This document shows positions 48,252-57,313 of a DNA stretch of 64,000 nucleotides, in pieces. Below the pieces are notes generated by a model. The model was not told the DNA's origin. It was given only the letters and a program-made list of their open reading frames with translations, and did not search any database. Position 1 is the first letter of the stretch; every line of letters begins with the position of its first letter. Source of the stretch: Acidovorax facilis. GTDB taxonomy: Bacteria; Pseudomonadota; Gammaproteobacteria; Burkholderiales; Burkholderiaceae_C. A program made the translations under genes and the position numbers. The DNA is taken from contig NZ_JAMXAX010000011.1 in the NCBI RefSeq assembly GCF_023913775.1, forward strand, positions 16,277-80,276, in the 5' to 3' direction.

Positions 48252-50816
48252 ATGGCATGGATGAAGCGGACAGCCCTCGGGCTGGTGGCAGTGGCGCTGC
48301 TGGCAGGCGCGGGCGCGGCGGTGTATGTGCAGCGCAGCTTTGCACAACTCGATGGTTCCTTGGCTGTGGCGGGGCTCAGCGAAGCAGTACAGGTGCGGCG
48401 CGATGGCGCCGATGTCACCCACATCCAGGCTCAGACCCCGCAGGATGCCTGGTTTGCAATGGGCTATGTACATGCGCAGGAACGCACCTGGCAGTTGGAA
48501 TTCAACCGCCGGGTCATGCACGGCCAGCTGTCCGAGGTTTTTGGCCCTGCCACGGTCGAGACCGACAAGCTCATGCGCAGCCTGGACATCATGGGCGTGG
48601 CCCGGCGGCAGTACGCAGGGCTGCCGCTGTATGCCCAGGAGGCCTTGCAGGCCTACAGCAAGGGCATCCATGCCTTCCACCAGAAACGTCCCCAGGCCTT
48701 GCCACCGGAGTTTCTGGTGCTGGGCGTGCAGCCCGGCGGCGCCGCAGGCGCGGTGTGGGAGCCCGAGGACAGCGTGGGCTGGGCGCTGATGATGGCGCTG
48801 GACCTGGGTGGCAATTGGGGCACCGAGTTCGCACGCCTGTCGGTGGCGCGCACGCTGGACACCGACCGGCTGTGGCAACTGATGCCACCCTATCCGGGGG
48901 AGCCGCCCGCTGCGTCCGCAGACCTGGCGGCGCTGTATCGCCAGCTGGGGGTTTATCGTGCACCTGCCGCTGGTGCTGCAGCGGCTGCAGTGGCGCCAGC
49001 CAACCGCGAAGGTCCGTTGTCCCGGCAGATCAGCGCTGGCATGCTGGCCTGGGCCGACGAACTGACCCGCAACGCAGGCACCAACGAGGGCAAGGGCAGC
49101 AACAACTGGGTGATTGCGGGCACCCGCACCGTGAGCGGCAAGCCGCTGCTGGCCAACGACCCGCACCTGGGCCTGTCGGCCCCCGCCATCTGGTACTTTG
49201 CGAGCCTGCAGGCCCCTGCGGGCAAGGCGTCTGACGGCACACCGATGGGCCCTATCGATGCAGTAGGCGCCACCTTGCCAGGCCTGCCCTTTGTGGTGCT
49301 GGGCCGTACCGACAAGGTCGCCTGGGGCTTCACCAACACCGGCCCCGATGTGCAGGACTTGTATCTGGAGCAGATCAACCCCGCCGACGCCACGCAGTAC
49401 CGCACGCCCGACGGATGGGCCCCGTTCACGGTGCGCAACGAAACCATCCGCGTCAAGGGCGAGGCCGACCTGTTGCTGCAGCTGCGCAGCACGCGCCATG
49501 GCCCCGTGCTGAGCGACGTTCAGAAGTCGCACGCTGAGGTGCTGGACCTGGGCAAATATGTGATCGCGCTGCGCTGGAGCGCGCTGGACGATGACAACCA
49601 GACCGTGCTGGCGGGCTTCAAGACCAACCAGTCCAAGAGCGTGGATGAGCTCTTTGCGGGGCTGGCGCACTACCACTCGCCGATGCAAAGCGTGGTGGCT
49701 GCGGACGACCAGGGCAACATCCGTTTCAAGGCCGCAGGCCGTGTGCCGCTGCGCGATGCCGCCAACGACATTCGGGGCGTGGCGCCTTCGCCGGGCTGGG
49801 ACGCGCGCTACGACTGGAAGGGCTGGCTGCCGTATGAGCAAACCCCGCAGGATGACGGTGTCAGCGGAGGGGCGGGCGTCCAGGGCGCCCGGGGCTGGAT
49901 CGCCACGGCCAACCAGCGCGTGACGGCGCCAGGCTACCCCCACTTTCTGACGCAGGACTGGGCCTTGCCCTACCGCTACGAACGCATTGCGCAGCTCATC
50001 GAGGCCACGCCCAAGCACGACGCGGCCAGCATGCAGGCCATCCACCGCGACGTGACCTCGCTCGCCACGCGGCGCCTCCTGCCGCACCTGCAGCAGGCGC
50101 AGTCCACGCACCCGCTGGCCGCCGCTGCGCAGAAAGAGCTGCAGGGCTTTGACGGCGTGATGGACGCGGGCCGCGCCGCGCCGCTGATCTTTGTGGCCTG
50201 GACGGACGAACTGGCGCGCGGCCTCATCATTCCGCGCATTGGCGAAGACCGGTTCACCGCTACGTATGGCAAGCGCGACTACCGCGCGGCCATTGAAGGC
50301 ATTCTGGAGCGCAACGACACCTGGTGGTGCCAACCCGCATCGTGTGCCGAGCAATCTGCCGCTGCCCTGGGCCGCGCGCTCGACCGCCTGCAGGCTGCGT
50401 ATGGCGCGGACCCGGCCCAGTGGCGCTGGGGCGCGGCGCACCCGGCGCTCAGCGCGCACCGGCCCTTCGGCAACGTGCCCGCACTCGCGCGTTTCTTCGA
50501 TGTGAGCGTGCCCTCGCACGGGGATTCGTACACCGTGAACGTGGGCCAGTACAACGCGGGCGAAGCCTCTGGCCCGTACGTGAACCGCCACGCCGCCTCG
50601 CTGCGCGCGGTGTACGACCTGGCCGATCTGGAACAGTCACGCTTCATCTACCAAACCGGCCAGAGCGGGCTGGTGTTCTCGCCGCGCTACCGCGACATGA
50701 GCACCACCTGGGCCGAGACCGGCTATCGCGCGCTGCAGCGACAGCCCGCGCGCTGGATGCATGAGCTCACACTCACGCCTTCCACTGCCGCCAGCACCGC
50801 CGCTGCTGCGCAGTGA
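48252..50816 (+). CDS. Penicillin acylase family Ntn-hydrolase
   Basis: An 854-residue periplasmic amidase precursor. A signal/anchor segment (residues about 6-28) precedes the alpha chain. Autoprocessing would occur before S283 in EGKGSNNWVIAG, the N-terminal nucleophile of the beta chain. Other conserved parts are PQDAWFAMGYVHAQERTWQLE, NDPHLGL, the DNQTVL segment and HPLSRVPALA-like end HRPFGNVPALARFF. Relatives act on beta-lactam side chains, acyl-homoserine lactones or cyclic peptides; the substrate here is unknown. ATG 48252 has AGGAG upstream. Its stop overlaps the start of the asparaginase gene (TGATG), so the two were one operon. Confidence 0.9.
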   Translation: MAWMKRTALGLVAVALLAGAGAAVYVQRSFAQLDGSLAVAGLSEAVQVRRDGADVTHIQAQTPQDAWFAMGYVHAQERTWQLEFNRRVMHGQLSEVFGPATVETDKLMRSLDIMGVARRQYAGLPLYAQEALQAYSKGIHAFHQKRPQALPPEFLVLGVQPGGAAGAVWEPEDSVGWALMMALDLGGNWGTEFARLSVARTLDTDRLWQLMPPYPGEPPAASADLAALYRQLGVYRAPAAGAAAAAVAPANREGPLSRQISAGMLAWADELTRNAGTNEGKGSNNWVIAGTRTVSGKPLLANDPHLGLSAPAIWYFASLQAPAGKASDGTPMGPIDAVGATLPGLPFVVLGRTDKVAWGFTNTGPDVQDLYLEQINPADATQYRTPDGWAPFTVRNETIRVKGEADLLLQLRSTRHGPVLSDVQKSHAEVLDLGKYVIALRWSALDDDNQTVLAGFKTNQSKSVDELFAGLAHYHSPMQSVVAADDQGNIRFKAAGRVPLRDAANDIRGVAPSPGWDARYDWKGWLPYEQTPQDDGVSGGAGVQGARGWIATANQRVTAPGYPHFLTQDWALPYRYERIAQLIEATPKHDAASMQAIHRDVTSLATRRLLPHLQQAQSTHPLAAAAQKELQGFDGVMDAGRAAPLIFVAWTDELARGLIIPRIGEDRFTATYGKRDYRAAIEGILERNDTWWCQPASCAEQSAAALGRALDRLQAAYGADPAQWRWGAAHPALSAHRPFGNVPALARFFDVSVPSHGDSYTVNVGQYNAGEASGPYVNRHAASLRAVYDLADLEQSRFIYQTGQSGLVFSPRYRDMSTTWAETGYRALQRQPARWMHELTLTPSTAASTAAAAQ

Positions 50817-52115
50817 TGCAGGCTGCAAGAAAGCACACCATGGGTTTTGTACCGTTGATCGAAGTCAACCGCGGCGGACTGGTCGAGTGCCAGCACTGGG
50901 GCGCAGTGGCCGTGGCCGACCGCGACGGCAGGGTATCGGCCCGGGTGGGTGACCCGTACACCGTCACTTTCACCCGCTCCACCATCAAGGCGTTCCAGGC
51001 GCTGCCTTTCATGCAGTCGGGCGGAGCCCGCGCGCTGGGCTGGGGGCAGGGCGAGCTGGCGCTGCTGTGCGCCAGCCACAACGGCGAGCCAATGCATGTG
51101 GCGCAGGCCGAGCGCATGCTGGCCAGCGTGGGCAAGGACTACCACGCGCTGCGTTGCGGGTGCCACCGGCCGCTGTTTGCCGAGCTGGGGCTCGCCTCGC
51201 TGCCACAAGGTTTTGTGCCAGACGAACGCCACAACAACTGCAGCGGCAAACACGCGGGCTTCGTCGCGCACTGCGTGCAACAAGGCTTGCCGCTGGACGA
51301 TCACCTCGACCCAGCGCATCCGCTGCAGGTGGCCATTCGCGACCACGTTGCGCAAGCGGTGGGGCTGGCACCAGAACAGCTGGCCATGGGCATTGACGGC
51401 TGCTCGGCGCCCAACTACGCCATGCCGCTTGCCAGCCTGGCCCGGGGCTACGCTCGCTTGGCCGGTGGTGCACCGGACACGGACCTGGACCAGAGCCTTA
51501 CCGAACTGGCCGATGCCATGGTCGCCCGGCCCGAGCTGGGCTCGGGCACCGGCCGGCACGACCTGGACTTCATGCGGGCCGGGCAGGGCGACTGGGTGTT
51601 GAGAACGTATTCACGACCTTTTCCGGGCCGCGCAAGTGCCTTGCCGGGATGGGCTGCAAGGCGCGGTGCGCAGTGGATAGCCCGGCTATCCACAAGCGCC
51701 GCAACGCCGCAGACCGCCCGGCAAGGCACTTGCCCGAAGGGTTGGGGCGAAATCGGGCGATTGGACGCCCCGGCTGCTTGCATGGGCATGAGCCCATGCG
51801 GCGCAGTCGAGGCATCCACTCATCCCGATTGCGCCCCAACGCGGCCCGGAAAAGGTCGTGAATACGTTCTGGACCGGCGCCGACGGCGTGCAGGTGGTGG
51901 GCAGCCGTAGCCGGGGCGAGGCCTTCGCGCTCAAGGTCATGGACGGCAACATGGTGGCGCAGGTGGCCGCTGCAGTGGAGGTCATGGACCAGCTCGGCTG
52001 GCTCGACGCCCGGCAGCGCGAGGCACTGGCGCCGCGCCGGTCGGGCCGTATCCTCAATGCCCGGGGCCTGGAGGTCGGCGGACGCAGGGCCGTGTTCCAG
52101 CTACGGCCTGTCTGA
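50816..52115 (+). pseudogene. Asparaginase (Asparaginase_II family), broken by an insertion
   Basis: Intact coding sequence for about 262 residues: VPLIEVNRGGLVECQHWGAV at the start, RSTIKAFQALPFM, LCASHNGEP, ERHNNCSGKHAGF and GIDGCSAPNYAMP, all typical of the Rhizobium etli-type asparaginase. At 51602 a 269-bp foldback element interrupts it after DWVL. The 5' part then reads into the element and stops at 51910. The remaining C-terminal residues (TGADGVQVVGSRSRGEAFAL, VMDGN) lie in another frame from 51873 to 52115. The enzyme is presumably inactive unless the fragments assemble. Family call is firm. Confidence 0.9.
51602..51870. mobile_element. 269-bp MITE-like foldback element with perfect 30-bp inverted ends
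   Basis: Ends 51602-51631 and 51841-51870 are perfect 30-bp inverted repeats beginning AGAACGTATTCACGACC. Inside, 51632-51648 pairs perfectly with 51717-51733 (17 bp), and 51741-51757 pairs with 51824-51840 (17 bp, one mismatch). Each inner hairpin has its own palindromic tip (GTGGATAGCC/GGCTATCCAC; GCATGGGC/GCCCATGC). The whole sequence therefore folds as a three-way junction with almost no unpaired linker. It encodes no transposase and no target duplication is evident. It disrupts the asparaginase gene. Confidence 0.88.
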
Positions 52116-52166
52116 ACCGGGCAGCCTGACGCCGCGCGGCGGCAGGCCGGATTCGAAAAAACAAGT

Positions 52167-52222
52167 AAAAAATGGCCCTAGCGCTTTATGGGTAAGCGTT
52201 AGCAGCTATAAAAAAAGCAGCA
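52167..52222 (+). repeat. Dispersed repeat, copy 7, forming the 3' end of the L,D-transpeptidase gene
   Basis: Copy with GGCCCTAGCGCTTTATGGGTAAGCGTTAGCAGCTATAAAAAAAGCAG. Read on the minus strand it supplies the last dozen codons and the stop of the transpeptidase gene at 52186. Confidence 0.78.
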
Positions 52223-52812
52223 AATGGCTCTGTGTCCGGCAGCACATACACCACGCCGCGTGCCTGGCCGAACACAGGCGCGATGAACTGGTTGTAGAAC
52301 GCCTCGGGTGCGTTCACGCAGCCGTAGCTGATGCGTTTGTCGCTCACGCCCCGGCTTGCCAGGCGTTGCTGGCGGCGCTCAGCGGCATGAACGCTGCGCA
52401 CGCGGTGCAGCGAGACGGCGGATTCATAGTCGATCCACACAATGTCGTCGCCGCGCAGGTTTCGCCCGGGTTCTGTCACGAACCGGCCAGCGGGCGTGGT
52501 GCGCTCCTCCGGGCGGATCTGTGACAGTGGCCGCTGCCCAATGTCCGGCGCAGACCGGTCGCCCAGCGCAGCGCCCAGCAGCACCGGAGCACTGCTCAGC
52601 CACTGCCCCTGGGCCGAGAACACATGGATGCGGGCGGCGGGCTTGTCGATCACGGCAAAAGGCAGACCCTGGTGGTCGCCGGTTTCGGTGGCCCAGCGCA
52701 CCAGCTGGCGGGCCGTGGCCGAGGTGTCCCTGGGCAATTCCGCTGCGGCCGCAGGCAAGGTCCCCAGTACACCCGCAGCAGCCATGGCGGTCAGGGCAAA
52801 ACGGCGGTTCAT
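52186..52812 (-). CDS. L,D-transpeptidase-like exported protein
   Basis: A 208-residue YkuD-type protein. The signal peptide begins MNRRFAL and ends near AAAAE (residue 25); the paired arginines could also suit Tat export. The catalytic region has H136 and C165 in KRISYGCVN, where the usual SHGC reads SYGC. Such enzymes form or modify 3-3 peptidoglycan links or attach lipoproteins. Start choice: ATG 52812 gives a clean signal peptide; ATGs at 52827 and 52836 are alternatives. The last 12 residues (FAAFFIAANAYP) and the stop come from a dispersed repeat. Confidence 0.82.
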   Translation of the reverse strand: MNRRFALTAMAAAGVLGTLPAAAAELPRDTSATARQLVRWATETGDHQGLPFAVIDKPAARIHVFSAQGQWLSSAPVLLGAALGDRSAPDIGQRPLSQIRPEERTTPAGRFVTEPGRNLRGDDIVWIDYESAVSLHRVRSVHAAERRQQRLASRGVSDKRISYGCVNAPEAFYNQFIAPVFGQARGVVYVLPDTEPFAAFFIAANAYP

Positions 52813-53007
52813 AGTCAAAAGTGGCATGTCGTTCATCCAAGCGCCGTACCAGGCCCCCACCTGCCGAAACTGGCGCGCCCCAGGCCAGTCCACCGGGTGC
52901 GTCCCCCTCAGGGGGAAGGCGCCGCAGGCGACTCAGGGGGAATTTCAATTTTCGCCCAATAATGCCTGTACCCGCGACTCTTGCGAAGCCTTGCGCTTCG
53001 GCCTCTC

Positions 53008-53739
53008 ATGTTTGACCGCCTCCGCAAAGCATTCGGTACTTCCGGCTCCCCGGGTTCGGACCTGGGCCGGCCTGCCACCAACCGGGACGTGGCCCGCTGG
53101 GCTGCGAAGCAGCAGCTGGCCATCGTTGCACATTCCACCGAGGGACATTTCGATCTGGGCGGTGACATCCACGGCCACCCGTGGCGGCTGGAATGCGGCG
53201 CACCCACACGCGACTATGTGACGGGCCTGGAGCTGCGCGGGCGCGCCGACGTGGGCGCCGACCCCGATGCCGCCGTGATGGTGATCAACCGTCCCTTGCA
53301 GGAAATTCTGGAAGGCACGGCCTACACCGCCATCACCGATACGCTGCAGACCGCGGTGAGCAGCAGCCTGCCCGAAGAAATGCGCTGGTTGTCCATGTAC
53401 GAGGAAATGGCCTGGCCCGGCCTGCCCGTGTCATTCCGCGAGTACTTCGCGGTGGTGGCAGAGCGCATTGAGCTGGCCCAGCGCTGGATCCATGCGCCCG
53501 TGGTCTCGCAGCTGCTCAATGCCGTGGAGGGGGAAGGGGGCTCCGAACGGGCGAAATCGCCCATGGTGCTGATGCTGGCGCGTGGCAAGGTCTACCTGCG
53601 CATGGAACACACGCAGCGCAGCCTGGCCGAGATAGCGCATGCCAAGCAACTGCTGCTGGTGGCCGGGCAGGCGGCCCTGCAGAACCTGCCGCCCATGTCG
53701 GTGGCGGGGCCGGACGACGTGCCCAACATCACCCGGTAG
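53008..53739 (+). CDS. Protein of unknown function
   Basis: A 243-residue cytoplasmic protein starting at ATG 53008 (MFDRLRKAFG). No signal peptide, membrane span or catalytic motif is evident. It contains VARWAAKQQLAIV near the start, an EILEGTAYTAITDTLQTAV stretch and a helical C-terminal half ending in LLLVAGQAALQNLPP. It appears to be a conserved betaproteobacterial protein, but I cannot name the family. It converges with the acyl-CoA dehydrogenase gene across a bidirectional hairpin. Confidence 0.7.
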   Translation: MFDRLRKAFGTSGSPGSDLGRPATNRDVARWAAKQQLAIVAHSTEGHFDLGGDIHGHPWRLECGAPTRDYVTGLELRGRADVGADPDAAVMVINRPLQEILEGTAYTAITDTLQTAVSSSLPEEMRWLSMYEEMAWPGLPVSFREYFAVVAERIELAQRWIHAPVVSQLLNAVEGEGGSERAKSPMVLMLARGKVYLRMEHTQRSLAEIAHAKQLLLVAGQAALQNLPPMSVAGPDDVPNITR

Positions 53740-53767
53740 CGTTCCAGCCAGCGCCTGCGCCAAAGAA

Positions 53768-53802
53768 AACGCACAACGGAGCGTGTGGCCCCGTTGTGCG
53801 TT
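53768..53802. terminator. Bidirectional hairpin between convergent genes
   Basis: Perfect 12-bp stem AACGCACAACGG / CCGTTGTGCGTT with an 11-base loop. On the minus strand it is followed by TTTTCTTTG, so it best serves the leftward dehydrogenase transcript. The 150 bases from there to 53954 hold nothing identifiable. Confidence 0.7.
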
Positions 53803-53954
53803 CTGCAATATTTTCCCGCAGGTTATGAAGCTGGCACGCTGCAAGCCAATGCCCTGCGCAAGGGTCGCCCAGCCGCGTTGGGTGCGGTTCCCTCCCGCGC
53901 GTAGTGCGAGAGAGGAGGGGAAAGGCCCAAGGGGCCTCTGGGGGTGATTTCCAG

Positions 53955-55229
53955 TCAGCTCCCCCGGGTGACGGGCACGGCCGCATCACGGCCGTAGGTG
54001 CCGTACTTGCCCAGCTCCCACTTGGCAATGGCGTTGCGGTGCACCTCGTCCGGGCCGTCTGCAAAGCGCAGCGTGCGTGCACCGGCGTAGGCATAGGCCA
54101 GCGGGAAGTCATCGCTCATGCCGCCGCCGCCGTGCACCTGCATGGCCCAGTCAATCACCTGGCAGGCCATGCTGGGTGCCACGACCTTGATCATGGCGAT
54201 CTCGGTCTTGGCGACCTTGTTGCCAGCCACATCCATCAGCCAGGCGGCCTTGAGCGTGAGCAGGCGCGCCATGTCGATCTTGCAGCGGGCTTCGGCAATG
54301 CGCTCTTGTGTCACGGTCTGCTGGGCCACGGTTTTGCCAAACGCCACGCGCGACGAAGCACGCTTGCACATCAGCTCCAGCGCGCGCTCGGCCAGGCCGA
54401 TCAGGCGCATGCAGTGGTGGATACGCCCGGGGCCGAGGCGGCCTTGAGCGATCTCGAAGCCACGGCCTTCCCCCAGCAGGATGTTGGAGACGGGCACGCG
54501 CACGTTCTCGAACGTCATCTCGACGTGGCCGTGGGGCGCATCGTCATAGCCCAGCACGTTCAGCGGGCGGACGATGGTGATGCCCTTGGCATCGGCGGGT
54601 ACCAGCACCATGCTCTGCTGCGAATGGCGGGGTGCGTCGGGGTCTGTCTTGCCCATGGTGATGAACACCGCGCAGCGCGGGTCGGCCGCGCCGGAGATCC
54701 ACCATTTGCGGCCATTGATCACATACTCGTCGCCCTGGCGCTCGATGCGTGTCTCGATGTTGGTGGCGTCGCTCGATGCCACGTCGGGCTCCGTCATCGC
54801 AAAGGCCGAGCGGATCTTGCCGTCGAGCAGCGGCTTGAGCCAGCGGGCCTTGTTGGCATCGTCGCCGTAGCGGGCAATGGTCTCCATGTTGCCGGTGTCG
54901 GGTGCCGAGCAGTTGAACACCTCGCTGGCCCATGGCACGCGGCCCATGATTTCGGCCAGCGGCGCGTATTCCTGGTTGGTCAGGCCCGCGCCTTCGTAGC
55001 CCGAGGCGGCGGCGCTATCGACCGGCAGAAACAGGTTCCACAACCCGGCAGCCTGCGCCTTGGGCTTGAGGTTCTCGATGGTGTTCAGCGCGCTCCAGCG
55101 CTTGCCTGCGGCTGTGTTGGCGGCCAGTTCGTCTTTGTAGGCAGACTCGTTCGGATAGATGTGGTCATCCATGAACTGGAGCAGCTTGGCCTGCAGTTCC
55201 TTGGTTTTGGGCGAGTAATCAAAGTCCAT
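53955..55229 (-). CDS. Acyl-CoA dehydrogenase
   Basis: A 424-residue FAD enzyme that oxidises acyl-CoA to enoyl-CoA. Domain marks are [18 protein letters not shown] (flavin and substrate site), [17 protein letters not shown], the [20 protein letters not shown] helix and [16 protein letters not shown] at the C-terminal end. The length and the missing typical mitochondrial-style Glu context resemble the ACAD10/11-like subgroup, often paired with an aminoglycoside-phosphotransferase-fold gene, as here (55284). This suggests branched or hydroxylated acyl-CoA substrates, by analogy only. Confidence 0.92.
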   Translation of the reverse strand: MDFDYSPKTKELQAKLLQFMDDHIYPNESAYKDELAANTAAGKRWSALNTIENLKPKAQAAGLWNLFLPVDSAAASGYEGAGLTNQEYAPLAEIMGRVPWASEVFNCSAPDTGNMETIARYGDDANKARWLKPLLDGKIRSAFAMTEPDVASSDATNIETRIERQGDEYVINGRKWWISGAADPRCAVFITMGKTDPDAPRHSQQSMVLVPADAKGITIVRPLNVLGYDDAPHGHVEMTFENVRVPVSNILLGEGRGFEIAQGRLGPGRIHHCMRLIGLAERALELMCKRASSRVAFGKTVAQQTVTQERIAEARCKIDMARLLTLKAAWLMDVAGNKVAKTEIAMIKVVAPSMACQVIDWAMQVHGGGGMSDDFPLAYAYAGARTLRFADGPDEVHRNAIAKWELGKYGTYGRDAAVPVTRGS

Positions 55230-55283
55230 GGGTTTCTTCTCCGTTGGTAATCGAGGGGCGGCGCTTGTACTTGCGTCGTGTGT

Positions 55284-56369
55284 TTAGCCGCGCTGGGCAA
55301 ACGACCAGGCCAGTTGGGCCATGGGCCGCGCGGTGTCGCCCGATGCCTTGGCCTGCGCGCTGGAGGCCGTGCCAGCCTCCACCCGCTTGGCAATGCCTTG
55401 CAGGATGGCCGCGATGCGGAACATGTTGTAGGCGAGGTAGAAGTTCCAGTCGGCACGCAGTGCCTCGGGCGTGGTGATGCCGGTGCGCTCGCAGTACAGG
55501 CGGATATAGGTGTCTTCGTCGGGGATGCCCAGTGCGCCCAGGTCCAGCCCTGCGATGCCGCGCCCGAGCGAGGCGGGGATGTGCCAGCTCATGCAGTGGT
55601 AGCTGAAGTCCGCCAGCGGATGGCCCAGCGTGGACAACTCCCAGTCGAGCACGGCAATCACGCGCGGCTCGGTGGGATGGAACATCAGGTTGTCCAGGCG
55701 GTAGTCACCGTGCACGATGGACACATGGCCCTCGTCCCGCGCGCTGGCGGGCATGTTGGCGGGCAACCACTCCATGAGGCGGTCCATCTCTTCGATGGGC
55801 TGCGTGATGGACGCCACGTATTGCTTGCTCCAACGGCCGATCTGGCGGTCAAAGTAGTTGCCGGGCTTGCCATAGCTGGCCAGCCCCCGGTCTGCAAACT
55901 TCACGGTGTGCAGCGCGGCAATCACGCGGTTCATCTCGTTGTAGATGTCGCCGCGCTCGGCTGGCGTCATGCCGGGCAGAGATTGATCCCACAGCACGCG
56001 GCCCTGCATGCACTCCATCACGTAGAAGGCGCGGCCGATGACGGATTCGTCCTCGCACAGGACAAACATGCGGGGCACGGGCACGTCGGTGCCATACAGG
56101 CCGCTCATCACCGCAAACTCTCGCTCGATGGCGTGGGCCGAAGGCAGCAGTTTGGCCACGGGGCCAGGCTTGGCCCGCATCACGTAGCTGGCACCGGGCG
56201 TGATGAGCTTGTAGGTGGGGTTGGACTGCCCCCCTTTGAACATTTCCACGGTCAGGGGGCCTACGAAGCCTTCCATGTTCCGTGCAAGCCACGCGGTCAG
56301 CGCTTCGGTATCAAAGGCGTGCTGATCGGAAACAGGACGGGTGCCGACGAAATGGTCAAAGTTGCTCAT
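55284..56369 (-). CDS. APH-fold phosphotransferase family protein (ACAD10-associated type)
   Basis: A 361-residue kinase-like protein. The N-lobe has FKGGQSNPTYKL (nucleotide loop); the catalytic loop is VHGDYRLDNLMF and the metal-binding AVLDWELSTLGHPLAD. These fit choline/aminoglycoside phosphotransferase-fold enzymes of the group fused to, or next to, acyl-CoA dehydrogenases in ACAD10/11, reported to phosphorylate 4-hydroxyacyl-CoA. It lies 54 bases upstream of the dehydrogenase gene on the same strand. A drug-resistance role is unlikely given the context. Confidence 0.88.
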   Translation of the reverse strand: MSNFDHFVGTRPVSDQHAFDTEALTAWLARNMEGFVGPLTVEMFKGGQSNPTYKLITPGASYVMRAKPGPVAKLLPSAHAIEREFAVMSGLYGTDVPVPRMFVLCEDESVIGRAFYVMECMQGRVLWDQSLPGMTPAERGDIYNEMNRVIAALHTVKFADRGLASYGKPGNYFDRQIGRWSKQYVASITQPIEEMDRLMEWLPANMPASARDEGHVSIVHGDYRLDNLMFHPTEPRVIAVLDWELSTLGHPLADFSYHCMSWHIPASLGRGIAGLDLGALGIPDEDTYIRLYCERTGITTPEALRADWNFYLAYNMFRIAAILQGIAKRVEAGTASSAQAKASGDTARPMAQLAWSFAQRG

Positions 56370-56404
56370 GGAGGAATGGGGGAGAGGTTCGGTCAGTCAA
56401 TGAG

Positions 56405-57124
56405 TTAGTTGTCGGTTTCAGCAATGCGCATCAGGGCTTCGCGGTCACGCACCACCAGACCGCCCGGCTCGATGCGAATGGCGTCCTCGCGCTCCATGGC
56501 CTTGAGTTCCTGGTTCACGCGTTGGCGCGATGCGCCCAGAAGTTGAGCCAGTTCTTCCTGCGCCAGTTGCAGGCTGATGCGCATCTCGCTGCCGTCCGAC
56601 AGGCTGGGCACGCCGTAGCTGCGCACCAGGTGCACAAGCTGCTTGGCCAGGCGCGAGCGCAAGGGCAGGGTGTTGAGGTCTTCCACCAGCCCGAACAGCT
56701 GGCGAATGCGCCGCGCATGCAGTCGCAGCATGGCTTCGTACAGCTCGGTGTGCACCGCCAGAATCTTGCGGAAATCGGCCTTGGCCACACACAGGATCGT
56801 GGTGTCGCCATGCGCGTAGGCGTCGTGTGTGCGCCGGTCCCCGTCGAAGATCGCCACGTCGCCAAACCAGATGCCCGGCTCCACATAGGTCAGCGTGATC
56901 TGCTTGCCCGAGATGGAGGTCGAGCTCACCCGCACCGCACCGCGCGCGCAGGCAATCCACTCCTCGGGCGGATCTCCGCGTGCGGCAATGAGGCCGCCGT
57001 CCTTGAAGCGTTTGACGTATGCACATCGGAGGATGTCGTGGCGTAGAGAAGGTGAGAGAGATGAAAACCAGCGACCTGAGTTGATCGCTTCACGTTCTTC
57101 GATAGTAAGAATCGGGTCGTCCAT
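56405..57124 (-). CDS. Crp/Fnr family transcriptional regulator
   Basis: A 239-residue regulator. Residues about 20-135 form a cyclic-nucleotide-binding-like domain (ITLTYVEPGIWFGDVAIFDGDRRTH), and the C-terminal Crp-type helix-turn-helix is clear near residue 190 (QLAQEELAQLLGASRQRVNQEL). No N-terminal cysteine cluster is present, so it is not an iron-sulfur FNR. It precedes the phosphotransferase and dehydrogenase genes by 35 bases on the same strand and probably controls this lipid-degradation cluster; whether it binds cAMP is not visible. Confidence 0.9.
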   Translation of the reverse strand: MDDPILTIEEREAINSGRWFSSLSPSLRHDILRCAYVKRFKDGGLIAARGDPPEEWIACARGAVRVSSTSISGKQITLTYVEPGIWFGDVAIFDGDRRTHDAYAHGDTTILCVAKADFRKILAVHTELYEAMLRLHARRIRQLFGLVEDLNTLPLRSRLAKQLVHLVRSYGVPSLSDGSEMRISLQLAQEELAQLLGASRQRVNQELKAMEREDAIRIEPGGLVVRDREALMRIAETDN

Positions 57125-57223
57125 GGCCTGTCTTTTGGGTGACTAGAAACAGACCCATTGTCGCGTCAGGGACCTTCGTGCTGCGTCAGGGTTGTCACCT
57201 GCGTGTCTGCGCTGTGGGCGCCC

Positions 57224-57264
57224 AAAAGAAAACCCCCGGACGCTGCAGCGCAGAGGGCCGGGGG
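57224..57264 (-). terminator. Terminator downstream of the enoyl-CoA hydratase gene
   Basis: On the minus strand, CCCCCGG...CCGGGGG (plus 57258-57264 with 57233-57239) with an inner GCTGCAGC palindrome is followed by TTTTCTTTT. Confidence 0.8.
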
Positions 57265-57313
57265 ATGGGGCGTGGCGGTGGGTGCTCTGTGGGTACGGCA
57301 CCCCGGTCCAATG

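Noticed and set aside
51741..51840. Integron attC site inside the foldback element
   Set aside because: The arms begin GTTGGGG and end CCCCAAC, the opposite polarity to attC ends, and there is no cassette structure.
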